DNA of 43,323 bases from Thiotrichales bacterium (GTDB lineage Bacteria; Pseudomonadota; Gammaproteobacteria; CAZUMV01), in the NCBI GenBank assembly GCA_012961935.1, contig DTYI01000133.1:1-43323 (forward strand), given 5' to 3'. The translations under genes were made by a program, and so were the position numbers. Under the pieces are notes generated by a model. It had not been told where the DNA came from, did no database searches, and saw only the letters and a program-made list of their open reading frames with translations. Numbering within the stretch: the first letter of the stretch is position 1; each line of letters starts with the position of its first letter. Positions 32,898 to 40,412 of this stretch are shown in pieces.

Positions 32898-33959
32898 TTA
32901 TTCTTCCAGCAACTTTAGTTGAGTATCCTTTGAAGCGGTATCAAACTGCATGCCGATACCGACCAGCCGAACGGGTTGTTGACATTTCCCCCATGCTTCA
33001 AGCAATAGCTTTTTATACAGGGATTGCCTGGATTTTAATGCAGGTATCTGATGAGTCGTCACTCTAAAGTCATAATACTTCAGCTTAATGAAAATGGTCT
33101 TGACAGGTCCCGGAGGTTTTTGCTGGATATTTTCATAGCGGTGTTGTAATTCTGTAAAAAGGTCGGGCAGGGTGTCTAGCAATTCTTTTTCGTTGCGCAG
33201 ATTTTTTTCAAAAGTCCGTTCAACACTAAGCGATTTTCTGATGCGTTTTGTTTTAACGGGACGCTCATCAACTCCGCGCGCATAGCCGTAGAGACTTTCA
33301 CCTAATTTCCCAAACTGTTGCAATAGTTTTTCAGCCGACCATTGTTGCAAGTCAGCACAAGTTTCTACATGTAAAAGTTTTAATTTCTTTTCGGTGACAG
33401 GCCCCACTCCGGGAATTTTACCAACGGGCAGGGCGCTGACAAAATCATAGACTTCATCGGGGGTAATGACAAATTGTCCATTCGGTTTGTTCCAGTCGCT
33501 AGCAACTTTGGCCAGGAATTTATTCGGTGCGATGCCTGCTGACGCGGTTAATTTTTGCTGTGAAAAAATATCTTTTCGAATTGCTTTTGCAATTAAGGTG
33601 GCGCTGCCCTGATGCAAGTCTACTTCGCTCACATCCAGAAAAGCTTCATCCAGAGACAGGGGTTCGATAAGCTGCGTATAGCGTTGAAAAATTTTATGAA
33701 TTTCAGCGGAGGCTTTTTTATATTTATCCATGTGTACCGGCAGCAGCACAACTTTGGGGCAAAGTTTCAAAGCCTGCGCGGAAGGCATGGCAGAATGCAG
33801 GCCGTATTTTCGGGCAATATAATTACAGGTGGTCAGCACGCCGCGCCCGTCTGGACGGCCGCCGACAGCAACGGGTTTGTTGGCCAGATCAGGCCGGTCA
33901 CGAATTTCAATCGCCGCGTAAAAGCAATCCATATCGACATGGATTATTTTTCGCTGCAC
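32898..33959 (-). CDS. dinB: DNA polymerase IV (DinB)
   Basis: Y-family translesion polymerase of 353 residues, the family length. Catalytic acidic motifs are HVDMDCFYAAIE (D9 region) and SLDEAFLDVSE (D/E pair near 103-104). The helix-hairpin-helix region (GKIPGVGPVTEKKL) and the little-finger domain (RKSLSVERTFEKN) are present. The C-terminus QLKLLEE lacks an obvious long beta-clamp motif beyond QLKLL, which is itself a plausible clamp-binding pentapeptide. No LexA box is evident near its start, where ibaG lies 3 bp upstream. Confidence 0.95.
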   Translation of the reverse strand: MQRKIIHVDMDCFYAAIEIRDRPDLANKPVAVGGRPDGRGVLTTCNYIARKYGLHSAMPSAQALKLCPKVVLLPVHMDKYKKASAEIHKIFQRYTQLIEPLSLDEAFLDVSEVDLHQGSATLIAKAIRKDIFSQQKLTASAGIAPNKFLAKVASDWNKPNGQFVITPDEVYDFVSALPVGKIPGVGPVTEKKLKLLHVETCADLQQWSAEKLLQQFGKLGESLYGYARGVDERPVKTKRIRKSLSVERTFEKNLRNEKELLDTLPDLFTELQHRYENIQQKPPGPVKTIFIKLKYYDFRVTTHQIPALKSRQSLYKKLLLEAWGKCQQPVRLVGIGMQFDTASKDTQLKLLEE

Positions 33960-33962
33960 GAG

Positions 33963-34205
33963 TTAACCTTGTTGCTCAGCCCACTCCTCAGGCGTGTAGG
34001 CTTTAATGGTCAGCGCATGAATTGCACCGCTGGCAATATGCTCGTTCAGTAGCTTGTAGACAAGCTGGTGTTCTTTGACCATGCTGAGTCCTTCAAAAGC
34101 CGAGCTGATGACAGTGGCTTCAAATTTGCTGCCGTCGCCTGTGACAATGGCCTGACTGTCAGCAAGGCTGGATTCAATAATTTTCTGGATGTCGTCCGGG
34201 TTCAT
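33963..34205 (-). CDS. ibaG: BolA-family protein IbaG
   Basis: BolA/IbaG protein of 80 residues. It has the GDGSKFEATVISSAFEGLSMVKEHQLVY core and the IHALTIKAYTPEEWAEQQ end that separate IbaG from BolA. It partners monothiol glutaredoxins in iron-sulfur or iron handling and has been linked to acid resistance. In many gammaproteobacteria it sits with murA and mla genes, but here it lies between pyrC-like and dinB, which is unusual. It may be co-transcribed with dinB (3-bp gap). Confidence 0.9.
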   Translation of the reverse strand: MNPDDIQKIIESSLADSQAIVTGDGSKFEATVISSAFEGLSMVKEHQLVYKLLNEHIASGAIHALTIKAYTPEEWAEQQG

Positions 34206-34224
34206 AATAATGGTATCGATATTG

Positions 34225-35559
34225 TTAGCGGTGAAATTTTAAACGATGACCGGGCTGAGAAGAAATAAAATTCCCGTCGTGATAAACCAGTTCACCCGAG
34301 ACCATCGTGCTGTGAATACGTGAGCGAAAACGGTAACCATCAAAAGGTGTCCAGCCGCACTTTGACAGTGCCGTGTCATGACTTGCCAGCGTTGGCTGAT
34401 TCAAGTCGATCAGCACCAGATCAGCCCAGTAACCTTCGCGTATGTAACCGCGTTCATGAATATTAAAACATTCTGCAACAGCATGGCTGGTTTTGTGCGC
34501 AATAAAAGGCAGAGTAAACTCACCATCATGATAATGTTCCAGCACAACCAGCAGCGCATGTTGCACCAGTGGCAAGCCGGAGGGTGCCTGAAAATAATTG
34601 CCCTGTTTTTCCTCCCAGCTGTGTGGTGCGTGGTCGGTGGCAATCAGATCGAGACGATTTTCATGCAAGGCCTGAATAATGGCAGCTTTATCTGCTGCTG
34701 TTTTAATCGCGGGGTTACATTTTATTAACGCGCCTTTTTCAGCGTAGTCTTCGTCGCTGAAATGCAGGAAGTGTACGCAGGCTTCAGCCGTGATTTTTTT
34801 ATTTGTCAGTGGTTCGGCGTCAAAACCTAGTGCTTCTTCTGCTGTTGTGATGTGTAAAACATGCAGGCGTGAATCAAAACGTTTCGCCAGCTCAATGGCG
34901 AGTTGGGATGATTTAATACAGGCTTCGCGTGAACGAATTTCCGGGTGCAGTTCAATCGGGATATCGTCGCCATATTTTTCGCGCATTTTGGCTTCGTTGG
35001 CGAGAATGGTTGGCGTGTCTTCGCAATGCGTCGCGATCAGTGTCGGCGCATGCTCGAAAATGCCTTCTAGTGTCGCCGGATCATCGACCAGCATATTGCC
35101 GGTCGATGCGCCCATGAAAACTTTTATGCCACAGGCTGCTTTGGGGTCGAGGCGTTTAATGTTTTCCAGATTATTGTTGGCCGCGCCGAAATAGAACGAA
35201 TAATTAGCTAACGATTTTTGACTGGCGAGGCTGTATTTTTCTTCGAGTATTTCCGAGGTTAAAGTATTTGGAATCGTGTTCGGCATGTCCATGAAGCTGG
35301 TGATGCCGCCGGCAACCGCCGCTCGAGATTCGGTTGCCAGCTCACCCTTGTGCGTCAGGCCGGGTTCGCGAAAATGTACCTGGCTGTCGATCATGCCTGG
35401 AAATAAAGCCATGCCTTTGGCGTCTATGGTGGTGTCTGCATCGTAGCTGGACAAATCACCAGCGATTTTTTCAAAACGGCCATTTTTAATCAGCACATCG
35501 CCTTCGGTGATGTCGCCTTCGTTGACAATTTTTGCATTCAGAATCAAATATGTGCTCAT
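34225..35559 (-). CDS. pyrC: Dihydroorotase
   Basis: Pyrimidine biosynthesis enzyme that closes N-carbamoyl-aspartate to dihydroorotate; about 444 residues, amidohydrolase class I type. The first metal motif reads SQVHFREPG, so the usual HxH is QxH. The bridging lysine is in CGIKVFMGAS, later ligands are in IATHCED, LHVLHITT and LIATDHAPH. The Q variant is one I recall in a DHOase subgroup (Bacteroidetes and some gammaproteobacteria), so it is likely functional. The start could be 35571 (four codons longer); 35559 gives better spacing to AGAG. Confidence 0.88.
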   Translation of the reverse strand: MSTYLILNAKIVNEGDITEGDVLIKNGRFEKIAGDLSSYDADTTIDAKGMALFPGMIDSQVHFREPGLTHKGELATESRAAVAGGITSFMDMPNTIPNTLTSEILEEKYSLASQKSLANYSFYFGAANNNLENIKRLDPKAACGIKVFMGASTGNMLVDDPATLEGIFEHAPTLIATHCEDTPTILANEAKMREKYGDDIPIELHPEIRSREACIKSSQLAIELAKRFDSRLHVLHITTAEEALGFDAEPLTNKKITAEACVHFLHFSDEDYAEKGALIKCNPAIKTAADKAAIIQALHENRLDLIATDHAPHSWEEKQGNYFQAPSGLPLVQHALLVVLEHYHDGEFTLPFIAHKTSHAVAECFNIHERGYIREGYWADLVLIDLNQPTLASHDTALSKCGWTPFDGYRFRSRIHSTMVSGELVYHDGNFISSQPGHRLKFHR

Positions 35560-35586
35560 ATTCTCTAGCATACCTGAATTAGTGGC

Positions 35587-36195
35587 TTATAAGAACGAAG
35601 AGCCGGGTTGGGTGAGGAATTCTATTTCTTCAGCTGTGGACTTTCGTCCAAGTATGGCGTTGAGATCGGGAAAACGACCAAAGCGGTCGATAACTTCCTT
35701 GTGTCGGATGGCGAAGTTCAGGGTTGAGGCATATTCATGGCGGATAGCTTCCGGCAGGCTGTCAATCAGTGCGGTAAAAGCGGCCACGCTTTGTATTTGT
35801 ACTTCGCGGTCTTCTGCATGCTCAAGCGGCAAGTAATAGAAAACACGCTGGGCCGGCAGCAATTTTTTATCATAACCTTTTTTAATGCCTTCAAATACAA
35901 GCTGCTGCGCCTGTTTATCCTGTGCAAATGCGCGCGCAGTCTCACGATAAATATGACGTGAAAACTGATCCAGTAAAATAACCAGGGCCAGTGAAGTCAG
36001 CGGTTGTTGCTGCCAGTGGTTCAGTTTGTTTTCGTAAGTTTGCTGGTGCAGTTTTCCAAAACGCTGGGTGATGATTTTGTCGTAAGCTTTGCCATTGCGA
36101 AACCAAATTTCCGATTGTGTTTTGGGGTAGTGCAATCCCAGTTCTTTTTCTCCAAACCAGAATTCCAGGATTTCTTTAGCTGCGTCTGTGTTCAA
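35587..36195 (-). CDS. DUF924 family protein
   Basis: Soluble helical protein of 202 residues matching DUF924 (TPR-like). Family features are EILEFWFGEKE at the N-terminus, LALVILLDQFSRHIYR in the middle, YYLPLEHAEDREVQ and FGRFPDLNAILGRKSTAEEIEFL at the end. Its role is not known. It overlaps the upstream HugZ-like gene by 20 bp, so the two are probably co-expressed. Confidence 0.9.
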   Translation of the reverse strand: MNTDAAKEILEFWFGEKELGLHYPKTQSEIWFRNGKAYDKIITQRFGKLHQQTYENKLNHWQQQPLTSLALVILLDQFSRHIYRETARAFAQDKQAQQLVFEGIKKGYDKKLLPAQRVFYYLPLEHAEDREVQIQSVAAFTALIDSLPEAIRHEYASTLNFAIRHKEVIDRFGRFPDLNAILGRKSTAEEIEFLTQPGSSFL

Positions 36196-36673
36196 TGACT
36201 TTGAGCTTGGGGCCGTCTAATGCGTATGCTTTAGCAAAACCTTGTACATAATTTCCGCTGAGCACTTCAAAACGGATCAGGTGAAAATCGGGCAGGCTTT
36301 TTAGTAGTTCGATGGTGTTGCCGAAGCGGGCTTCCATTTGATCAAGCATTGCAGGCCAGTCAGGGTTTTCGCGTGGTATGAAGGTGGCTTGTGTTTCAAG
36401 GGTGAGGCGTTGTCGGGCGAAGATGTTTTTGCTGTCTGTTTCAGCAGCGGTAAACATCAGGCTGGCGCGCGGATTGGTTAACAGGTTTTTTGTATGCTGA
36501 GCCAGTTCACTGACGAAGACGTATAAGTGCCCTTGCTCGTCTCGCAGAAAAGGAGCATAACTGCAATCGGGCTGGCCATCTTTTGATACAGTGGCCAGCA
36601 GCAGCGTTTTGAATTGCTCAAGAAAAGCATTGGCTTCCGCTTGCAGGGCTTGACTGCTTGATAGTGTTGGCAT
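36176..36673 (-). CDS. HugZ-like pyridoxamine 5'-phosphate oxidase-fold protein
   Basis: Protein of 165 residues with the split-barrel flavin-binding fold. LLLATVSKDGQPDCSYAPF is the PNPOx-like opening, and FEVLSGNYVQGFAKAYAL resembles the heme-utilisation protein HugZ. The heme-binding C-terminal His of characterised HugZ is not obvious, although IEHRRS contains one. The track start at 36715 lies inside the terminator hairpin and gives a nonsense N-terminus (MCRCNPCTWF), so ATG 36673 is chosen. There is no Shine-Dalgarno sequence; a U-rich stretch precedes the start. Confidence 0.82.
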   Translation of the reverse strand: MPTLSSSQALQAEANAFLEQFKTLLLATVSKDGQPDCSYAPFLRDEQGHLYVFVSELAQHTKNLLTNPRASLMFTAAETDSKNIFARQRLTLETQATFIPRENPDWPAMLDQMEARFGNTIELLKSLPDFHLIRFEVLSGNYVQGFAKAYALDGPKLKVIEHRRS

Positions 36674-36716
36674 TAGAAAAAAGCAAAACCATGTGCAGGG
36701 ATTGCACCTGCACATG
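36674..36716 (-). terminator. Terminator hairpin of the Kbp-like gene, abutting the HugZ-like start
   Basis: On the minus strand CATGTGCAGG (36716-36707) pairs perfectly with CCTGCACATG (36699-36690) over a 7-base loop and is followed by GTTTTGCTTTTTTC. This is a good Rho-independent terminator for the gene at 36735. The T-run ends next to the ATG at 36673. Confidence 0.8.
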
Positions 36717-36734
36717 ATCGATTAAGCGCTGTAG

Positions 36735-37178
36735 TCAGGCCGTCATATTTTCTTTGGGTATGCGTATGACCTGACCGGGATAAATCAGATCAGGATCTTT
36801 TATGACCTCCCGGTTAGCCTCGAACAGTTTGGGATAATCCATCGCGTTGCCGTAGAAGTTTTTGGCGATTTTCGAAAGGCTGTCACCCTTCTGGATGGTG
36901 TAATACTCGACTTCTACAACAGCTGCAGGTGCATTGATTGCGCTGATATCGACCTGCTCGACGCCATCAACGTTACCCGCCATTAAAATGGCCTTTTCCA
37001 TGGCCTCGGCTGACTGCGCATTGCCGCTGAGGACGACCTTGCCCTCCTCATAAACAACCTGCAGGCCATCCATGCCCGGATTGTCTTCTTCGATATGCGC
37101 TTTGATTTTTTCGGCAGGATCATCGTTCTTGCCGAACAGTTTTTTACCAATATTTTTGGCGAATGCAAAAAGCCCCAT
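36735..37178 (-). CDS. kbp: BON-LysM protein, Kbp/YgaU-like
   Basis: Cytoplasmic protein of 147 residues. A BON domain (AHIEEDNPGMDGLQVVYEEGKVVLSGNAQS) is followed by LysM (YYTIQKGDSLSKIAKNFYG to YPGQVIRIP). Length and order match E. coli Kbp (YgaU), a potassium-binding protein. There is no signal peptide. GAGGAG precedes the ATG by a normal distance. It fits with the Trk system elsewhere in the window only in theme; the two are not linked. Confidence 0.88.
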   Translation of the reverse strand: MGLFAFAKNIGKKLFGKNDDPAEKIKAHIEEDNPGMDGLQVVYEEGKVVLSGNAQSAEAMEKAILMAGNVDGVEQVDISAINAPAAVVEVEYYTIQKGDSLSKIAKNFYGNAMDYPKLFEANREVIKDPDLIYPGQVIRIPKENMTA

Positions 37179-37223
37179 GGTGTGCTCCTCTGGTTATAAA
37201 AATCTTGATTAGTTGATATTGCT

Positions 37224-37784
37224 TTAGCGTAAAAACTTTGCGGCCATCCCCATTACATCATCAATGACTGAGCCATCGTTATCGGCATCCAGAAACGAAG
37301 AGAGCAAGCTGGAGGCGCCAGATGACTGGTTTCCGCCGCCAAGTAACTGGCTCAGTGCCCCACCTTTGGAGTGAGTTTGTTTGCTTAGTGCACCCATTGC
37401 CATGGTCGCCACAATTGGCAACATTTTCTTCAATATGCTATCGCTGATACCGGTTTCTTTTTGTACCTGACCAGCCAGAGATCGGCTCGCGTCTTTACTG
37501 CCCAGAATATGTCCAAGAATTTTATTGCCATCCTGCAATGCTGATGGTGTAAAAGCTTCCTGTGAATTTTCCAGGTAGCGTTGATGATTGCCTTTCTGAA
37601 TTGCACCCATTAGTGCTTCAAGCCCACTTGGCTGTGCCGTTCTTGTCTGAACGCCTTTGTTCAGGCCGCCGAGCAATTTTGCCAGTGCAGCAACAGTATT
37701 GTTTGTGTCTAGCCCGGTATTGTTGGCAAGTTGTTTTACAACAGCGCCGCCCTGGGCTTCAATGATGGTTTGTAATAGCCCCAT
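37224..37784 (-). CDS. DUF937 family protein
   Basis: Soluble protein of 186 residues. Two DUF937-type helical repeats (VVKQLANNTGLDTNNTVAAL and SLAGQVQKETGISDSILKKM) are followed by a Gly/Ser-rich linker and DADNDGSVIDDVMGMA, an EF-hand-like acidic loop. E. coli YidB is a relative. AAGGAG lies 8 bases before the ATG. Function unknown; it is probably in one transcript with the Kbp-like gene 45 bp downstream. Confidence 0.85.
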   Translation of the reverse strand: MGLLQTIIEAQGGAVVKQLANNTGLDTNNTVAALAKLLGGLNKGVQTRTAQPSGLEALMGAIQKGNHQRYLENSQEAFTPSALQDGNKILGHILGSKDASRSLAGQVQKETGISDSILKKMLPIVATMAMGALSKQTHSKGGALSQLLGGGNQSSGASSLLSSFLDADNDGSVIDDVMGMAAKFLR

Positions 37785-37982
37785 TTTCAGGTCTCCTTAG
37801 AGTGTTTATATGTAACTTTAATCGTGTTTTGTTCGGATAGTTTATACGCAGGAACATGACTGCTTCTGGCATATGAAATTGGTACCCAATGAAAAGAGTA
37901 TATAGCGCTATTGTGCAGAAGCAAAAATATTTTACAAATGTAGAAAATTAGAGCTTCAGATCAGGCTTTGATCTGGGTTTGC

Positions 37983-40205
37983 TCAGTCTGATTTGTCGTT
38001 TTTGTCGTTTCGATCTTCCTTGTCAGCTGCGATACGCCGAGCTTCTTCTTCGAGAATTTCTGTTTCCAGGTCGAAAGGCAAATCCAGCCCTTCTTCTGTT
38101 AAATCTTCGGCAATGTAATTAATGTCATCAGATGCCTGTTTGTATTCAGGTATTGTAAGATCCTGATCCTGATCCTCAACCGAGATGGTGTCCTGGTCAA
38201 AATTAGTTGGTAGGTCATCCGGTCCGAGCAAGGCAGGGTCGGTATCAGAGAAAGTCGCGTCAGAGAGAAAGTCTGTCATATCCTCATTGAGTACAGTCTC
38301 ACTGGTGATGAGTTCAGGGTGGGTCGGGTCGTCGAGCGGGTTCATGACTTCTGTTTCACCCGTTGCAGACAAAATACTCGTGACGGCAGTTTCAGCGCCA
38401 GGAGTCGACGCAGTAAATGCCTTGTCGCAGATTGCCTGAATCTTTCGATGGGTTTCTTCGTTACGATCCGGGAATTCACGGAATAATTCAACCGAAAGCG
38501 ATTGCATCTCGTCCATTTTTCCCGTTTCAGCCAGTAAGCGAAGTTTTAGTAATCTGTAATGTGTGTTCTCAGGATCTTCTTCCAGAAGCCTGTTAATGCT
38601 CTTCTCGGCCAGGGAATACTGATGGTAGGCGAGATAAATTTCTGCCTCCTGGGCTGAGTCCATTTCGGCTGTCGTTTCGGATTCAACTTTGATTTCATTT
38701 TCAGTTAATTCAGTTGAAGTGCCAATCTGGGTAGGGCTGTCTTCATCAAGCGTTTGGATACCGTGAATAGTCTGGTTGCCGATGACCGTTGGGTCATCTT
38801 CAAGCAGGCTTTGCGCCGTCGCTGGCTTTGTGCCGGGCAGGGCAGTATCAGGATGGTCGATCTCTGCTTCTGCCATATTGGCGACTTCTCGCGGTACAGG
38901 TGAGGTGTACTGGCCAGCGGTTGCGAGGGCTGGTTGTTTCTTACGTCTGAGGCCAAATACTGCCAATAGCGCTAAAAGCAGACCACCTAATATCCACGGC
39001 AACCCGTCAAGCCAGCCAGCCAGCGATTTTGTAGAAGTTGTTCCGAGCGTATTTTTTTGCTGCATTTCTGCCAGCGCCTTGATTTCCATGCGCAGTTTTT
39101 CCATTGCCTCATGCGTGGCTGACAGCTCTGCCCGGGTGTCACCAAGTGCTTCTTGCAGAGAACTGTTTTCGCCCTGCAACTCGGCGAGTTGGGTTTGCAT
39201 TTCAAGCACAGCAGCTTCAGCTATCTTTGTGCTTTCGGCAGTGCTTGTCGTTTCAACTGCGGTGGCCGTTGCGTCTGTTCCCGTATCGGTTGTTGGTTGT
39301 TGCAGTGTTGGGTCAGGCGGCAGAATCTCAAGCCTGGGCTCTACTGGTTCAACGGCAACGGTTTCAGTCTGTTTAGGTGGTTCGGGTGTGGGCTCAGGTG
39401 TAGGTGCAGGTTTGGGTTCCTGAGTGACGGCTACGGGAGGTGCTGTCACTTCAGTCAGATTTGGAATAACCAGATCTACATTTGCCTTGAGCCGATCCAT
39501 GGAACCCATAAATGCATCAGGATTTGCTGCATAAATGGCCTCCATATATTCGCGCATGCTCAGGTCCGTGCCACGACGGGCAGCCTGGGCGATTAGTGAT
39601 AATGAATCACCTCGACTGACCGTGTATTTATCACCGCTGATTTGAATGGGTTTGCGGGTTTTGCGTCGAGGCTTTCGAGATTTTGCCGCTGGTGCCGGAC
39701 GGGACACAGTGGTTTGTGCCTGTGCCGGAGTGGTTAGATGCTCACGAATAACCGGGCCTGGTTCAGGTCGTGCAGCAGCCAGGTAATTAGGAGGATCCAG
39801 TAGAACGGATACTTCTTTAACCAGGTGTCCTTTTTCCCAACTGACATCAATCAGAAAATTAAGCAGGGGTTCGTAAAGAGAACGTTGGGAGATAATGTTG
39901 AGTTGGAGCTTTCCACCAGGAGAGCGGGTTATGTTAAAACGTAAATCGCGCAAAATATTCGCGTAGGGCAGGCCGGCACGATTATGCGCAGCAGGATTGG
40001 CCAGTCCGGCAATGATTTCTTCAGCCGAAACTTTTTCTCCACGCGCAAGATAAATGGGGATGCTGGCTGAGAGGGGTTCGTTCAGGGCGGAATTGATGTT
40101 TAATTCACCCAGACCCAGTGCTGAAGCTGACTGTAAAGCACACAGCAGAGGCAGTGACAATGCGATTTGCTGTTGCAGTTTGCTGACTGTTCTCTTCGGT
40201 TTCAT
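37983..40205 (-). CDS. fimV: FimV-like polar/pilus assembly protein
   Basis: Envelope-spanning protein of 740 residues. Signal peptide (LSLPLLCALQSASA) and the FimV N-domain (LGLGELNINSALNEPLSA) come first. LysM is near 192-250 (KYTVSRGDSLSLIAQAA), then a Pro/Thr-rich linker, a coiled coil near 330-385 (LEMQTQLAELQGENSSLQEAL), one membrane segment near 400-420 (LPWILGGLLLALLAVFGL), and a cytoplasmic acidic region with a TPR pair (AEIYLAYHQYSLAEKSINRLLEEDPEN). FimV proteins organise the pole, type IV pili and cAMP signalling. The extreme C-terminus ends in a charged DKEDRNDKNDKSD tail rather than the usual compact FimV C-domain. Confidence 0.92.
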   Translation of the reverse strand: MKPKRTVSKLQQQIALSLPLLCALQSASALGLGELNINSALNEPLSASIPIYLARGEKVSAEEIIAGLANPAAHNRAGLPYANILRDLRFNITRSPGGKLQLNIISQRSLYEPLLNFLIDVSWEKGHLVKEVSVLLDPPNYLAAARPEPGPVIREHLTTPAQAQTTVSRPAPAAKSRKPRRKTRKPIQISGDKYTVSRGDSLSLIAQAARRGTDLSMREYMEAIYAANPDAFMGSMDRLKANVDLVIPNLTEVTAPPVAVTQEPKPAPTPEPTPEPPKQTETVAVEPVEPRLEILPPDPTLQQPTTDTGTDATATAVETTSTAESTKIAEAAVLEMQTQLAELQGENSSLQEALGDTRAELSATHEAMEKLRMEIKALAEMQQKNTLGTTSTKSLAGWLDGLPWILGGLLLALLAVFGLRRKKQPALATAGQYTSPVPREVANMAEAEIDHPDTALPGTKPATAQSLLEDDPTVIGNQTIHGIQTLDEDSPTQIGTSTELTENEIKVESETTAEMDSAQEAEIYLAYHQYSLAEKSINRLLEEDPENTHYRLLKLRLLAETGKMDEMQSLSVELFREFPDRNEETHRKIQAICDKAFTASTPGAETAVTSILSATGETEVMNPLDDPTHPELITSETVLNEDMTDFLSDATFSDTDPALLGPDDLPTNFDQDTISVEDQDQDLTIPEYKQASDDINYIAEDLTEEGLDLPFDLETEILEEEARRIAADKEDRNDKNDKSD

Positions 40206-40321
40206 GATCCTGGTCTGAATGTAAGGCGCGTTCTATGGCGTCCCTGTTAGCGATTCTGCTTCATTATGGCTCTGAATTGTAATCAATCAGGACGCATTCT
40301 GCGAGCGATGATGCTGATTTA

Positions 40322-40359
40322 GCGGTAGATTCTGATATTTTACGGTCAGAATCTACCGC
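40322..40359. terminator. Perfect 14-bp inverted repeat between the OmpA-domain gene and fimV
   Basis: GCGGTAGATTCTGA (40322-40335) pairs exactly with TCAGAATCTACCGC (40346-40359) around TATTTTACGG. It lies 53 bases after the OmpA-domain gene stop on the minus strand and about 117 bases upstream of the fimV start. No T-tract follows, so it may protect the mRNA 3' end or regulate fimV rather than terminate. Confidence 0.5.
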
Positions 40360-40412
40360 AGGTGGCCGATTCTGTGATCAAGATCGCGCTAGTTGGGACG
40401 CATGCGCGAGCA

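Noticed and set aside
38776-39423. Plus-strand ORF of 215 codons opposite fimV
   Set aside because: It is an antisense shadow of the fimV coding sequence, rich in Ser/Val/Gly from reversed codons, with no ribosome-binding site or recognisable domain.
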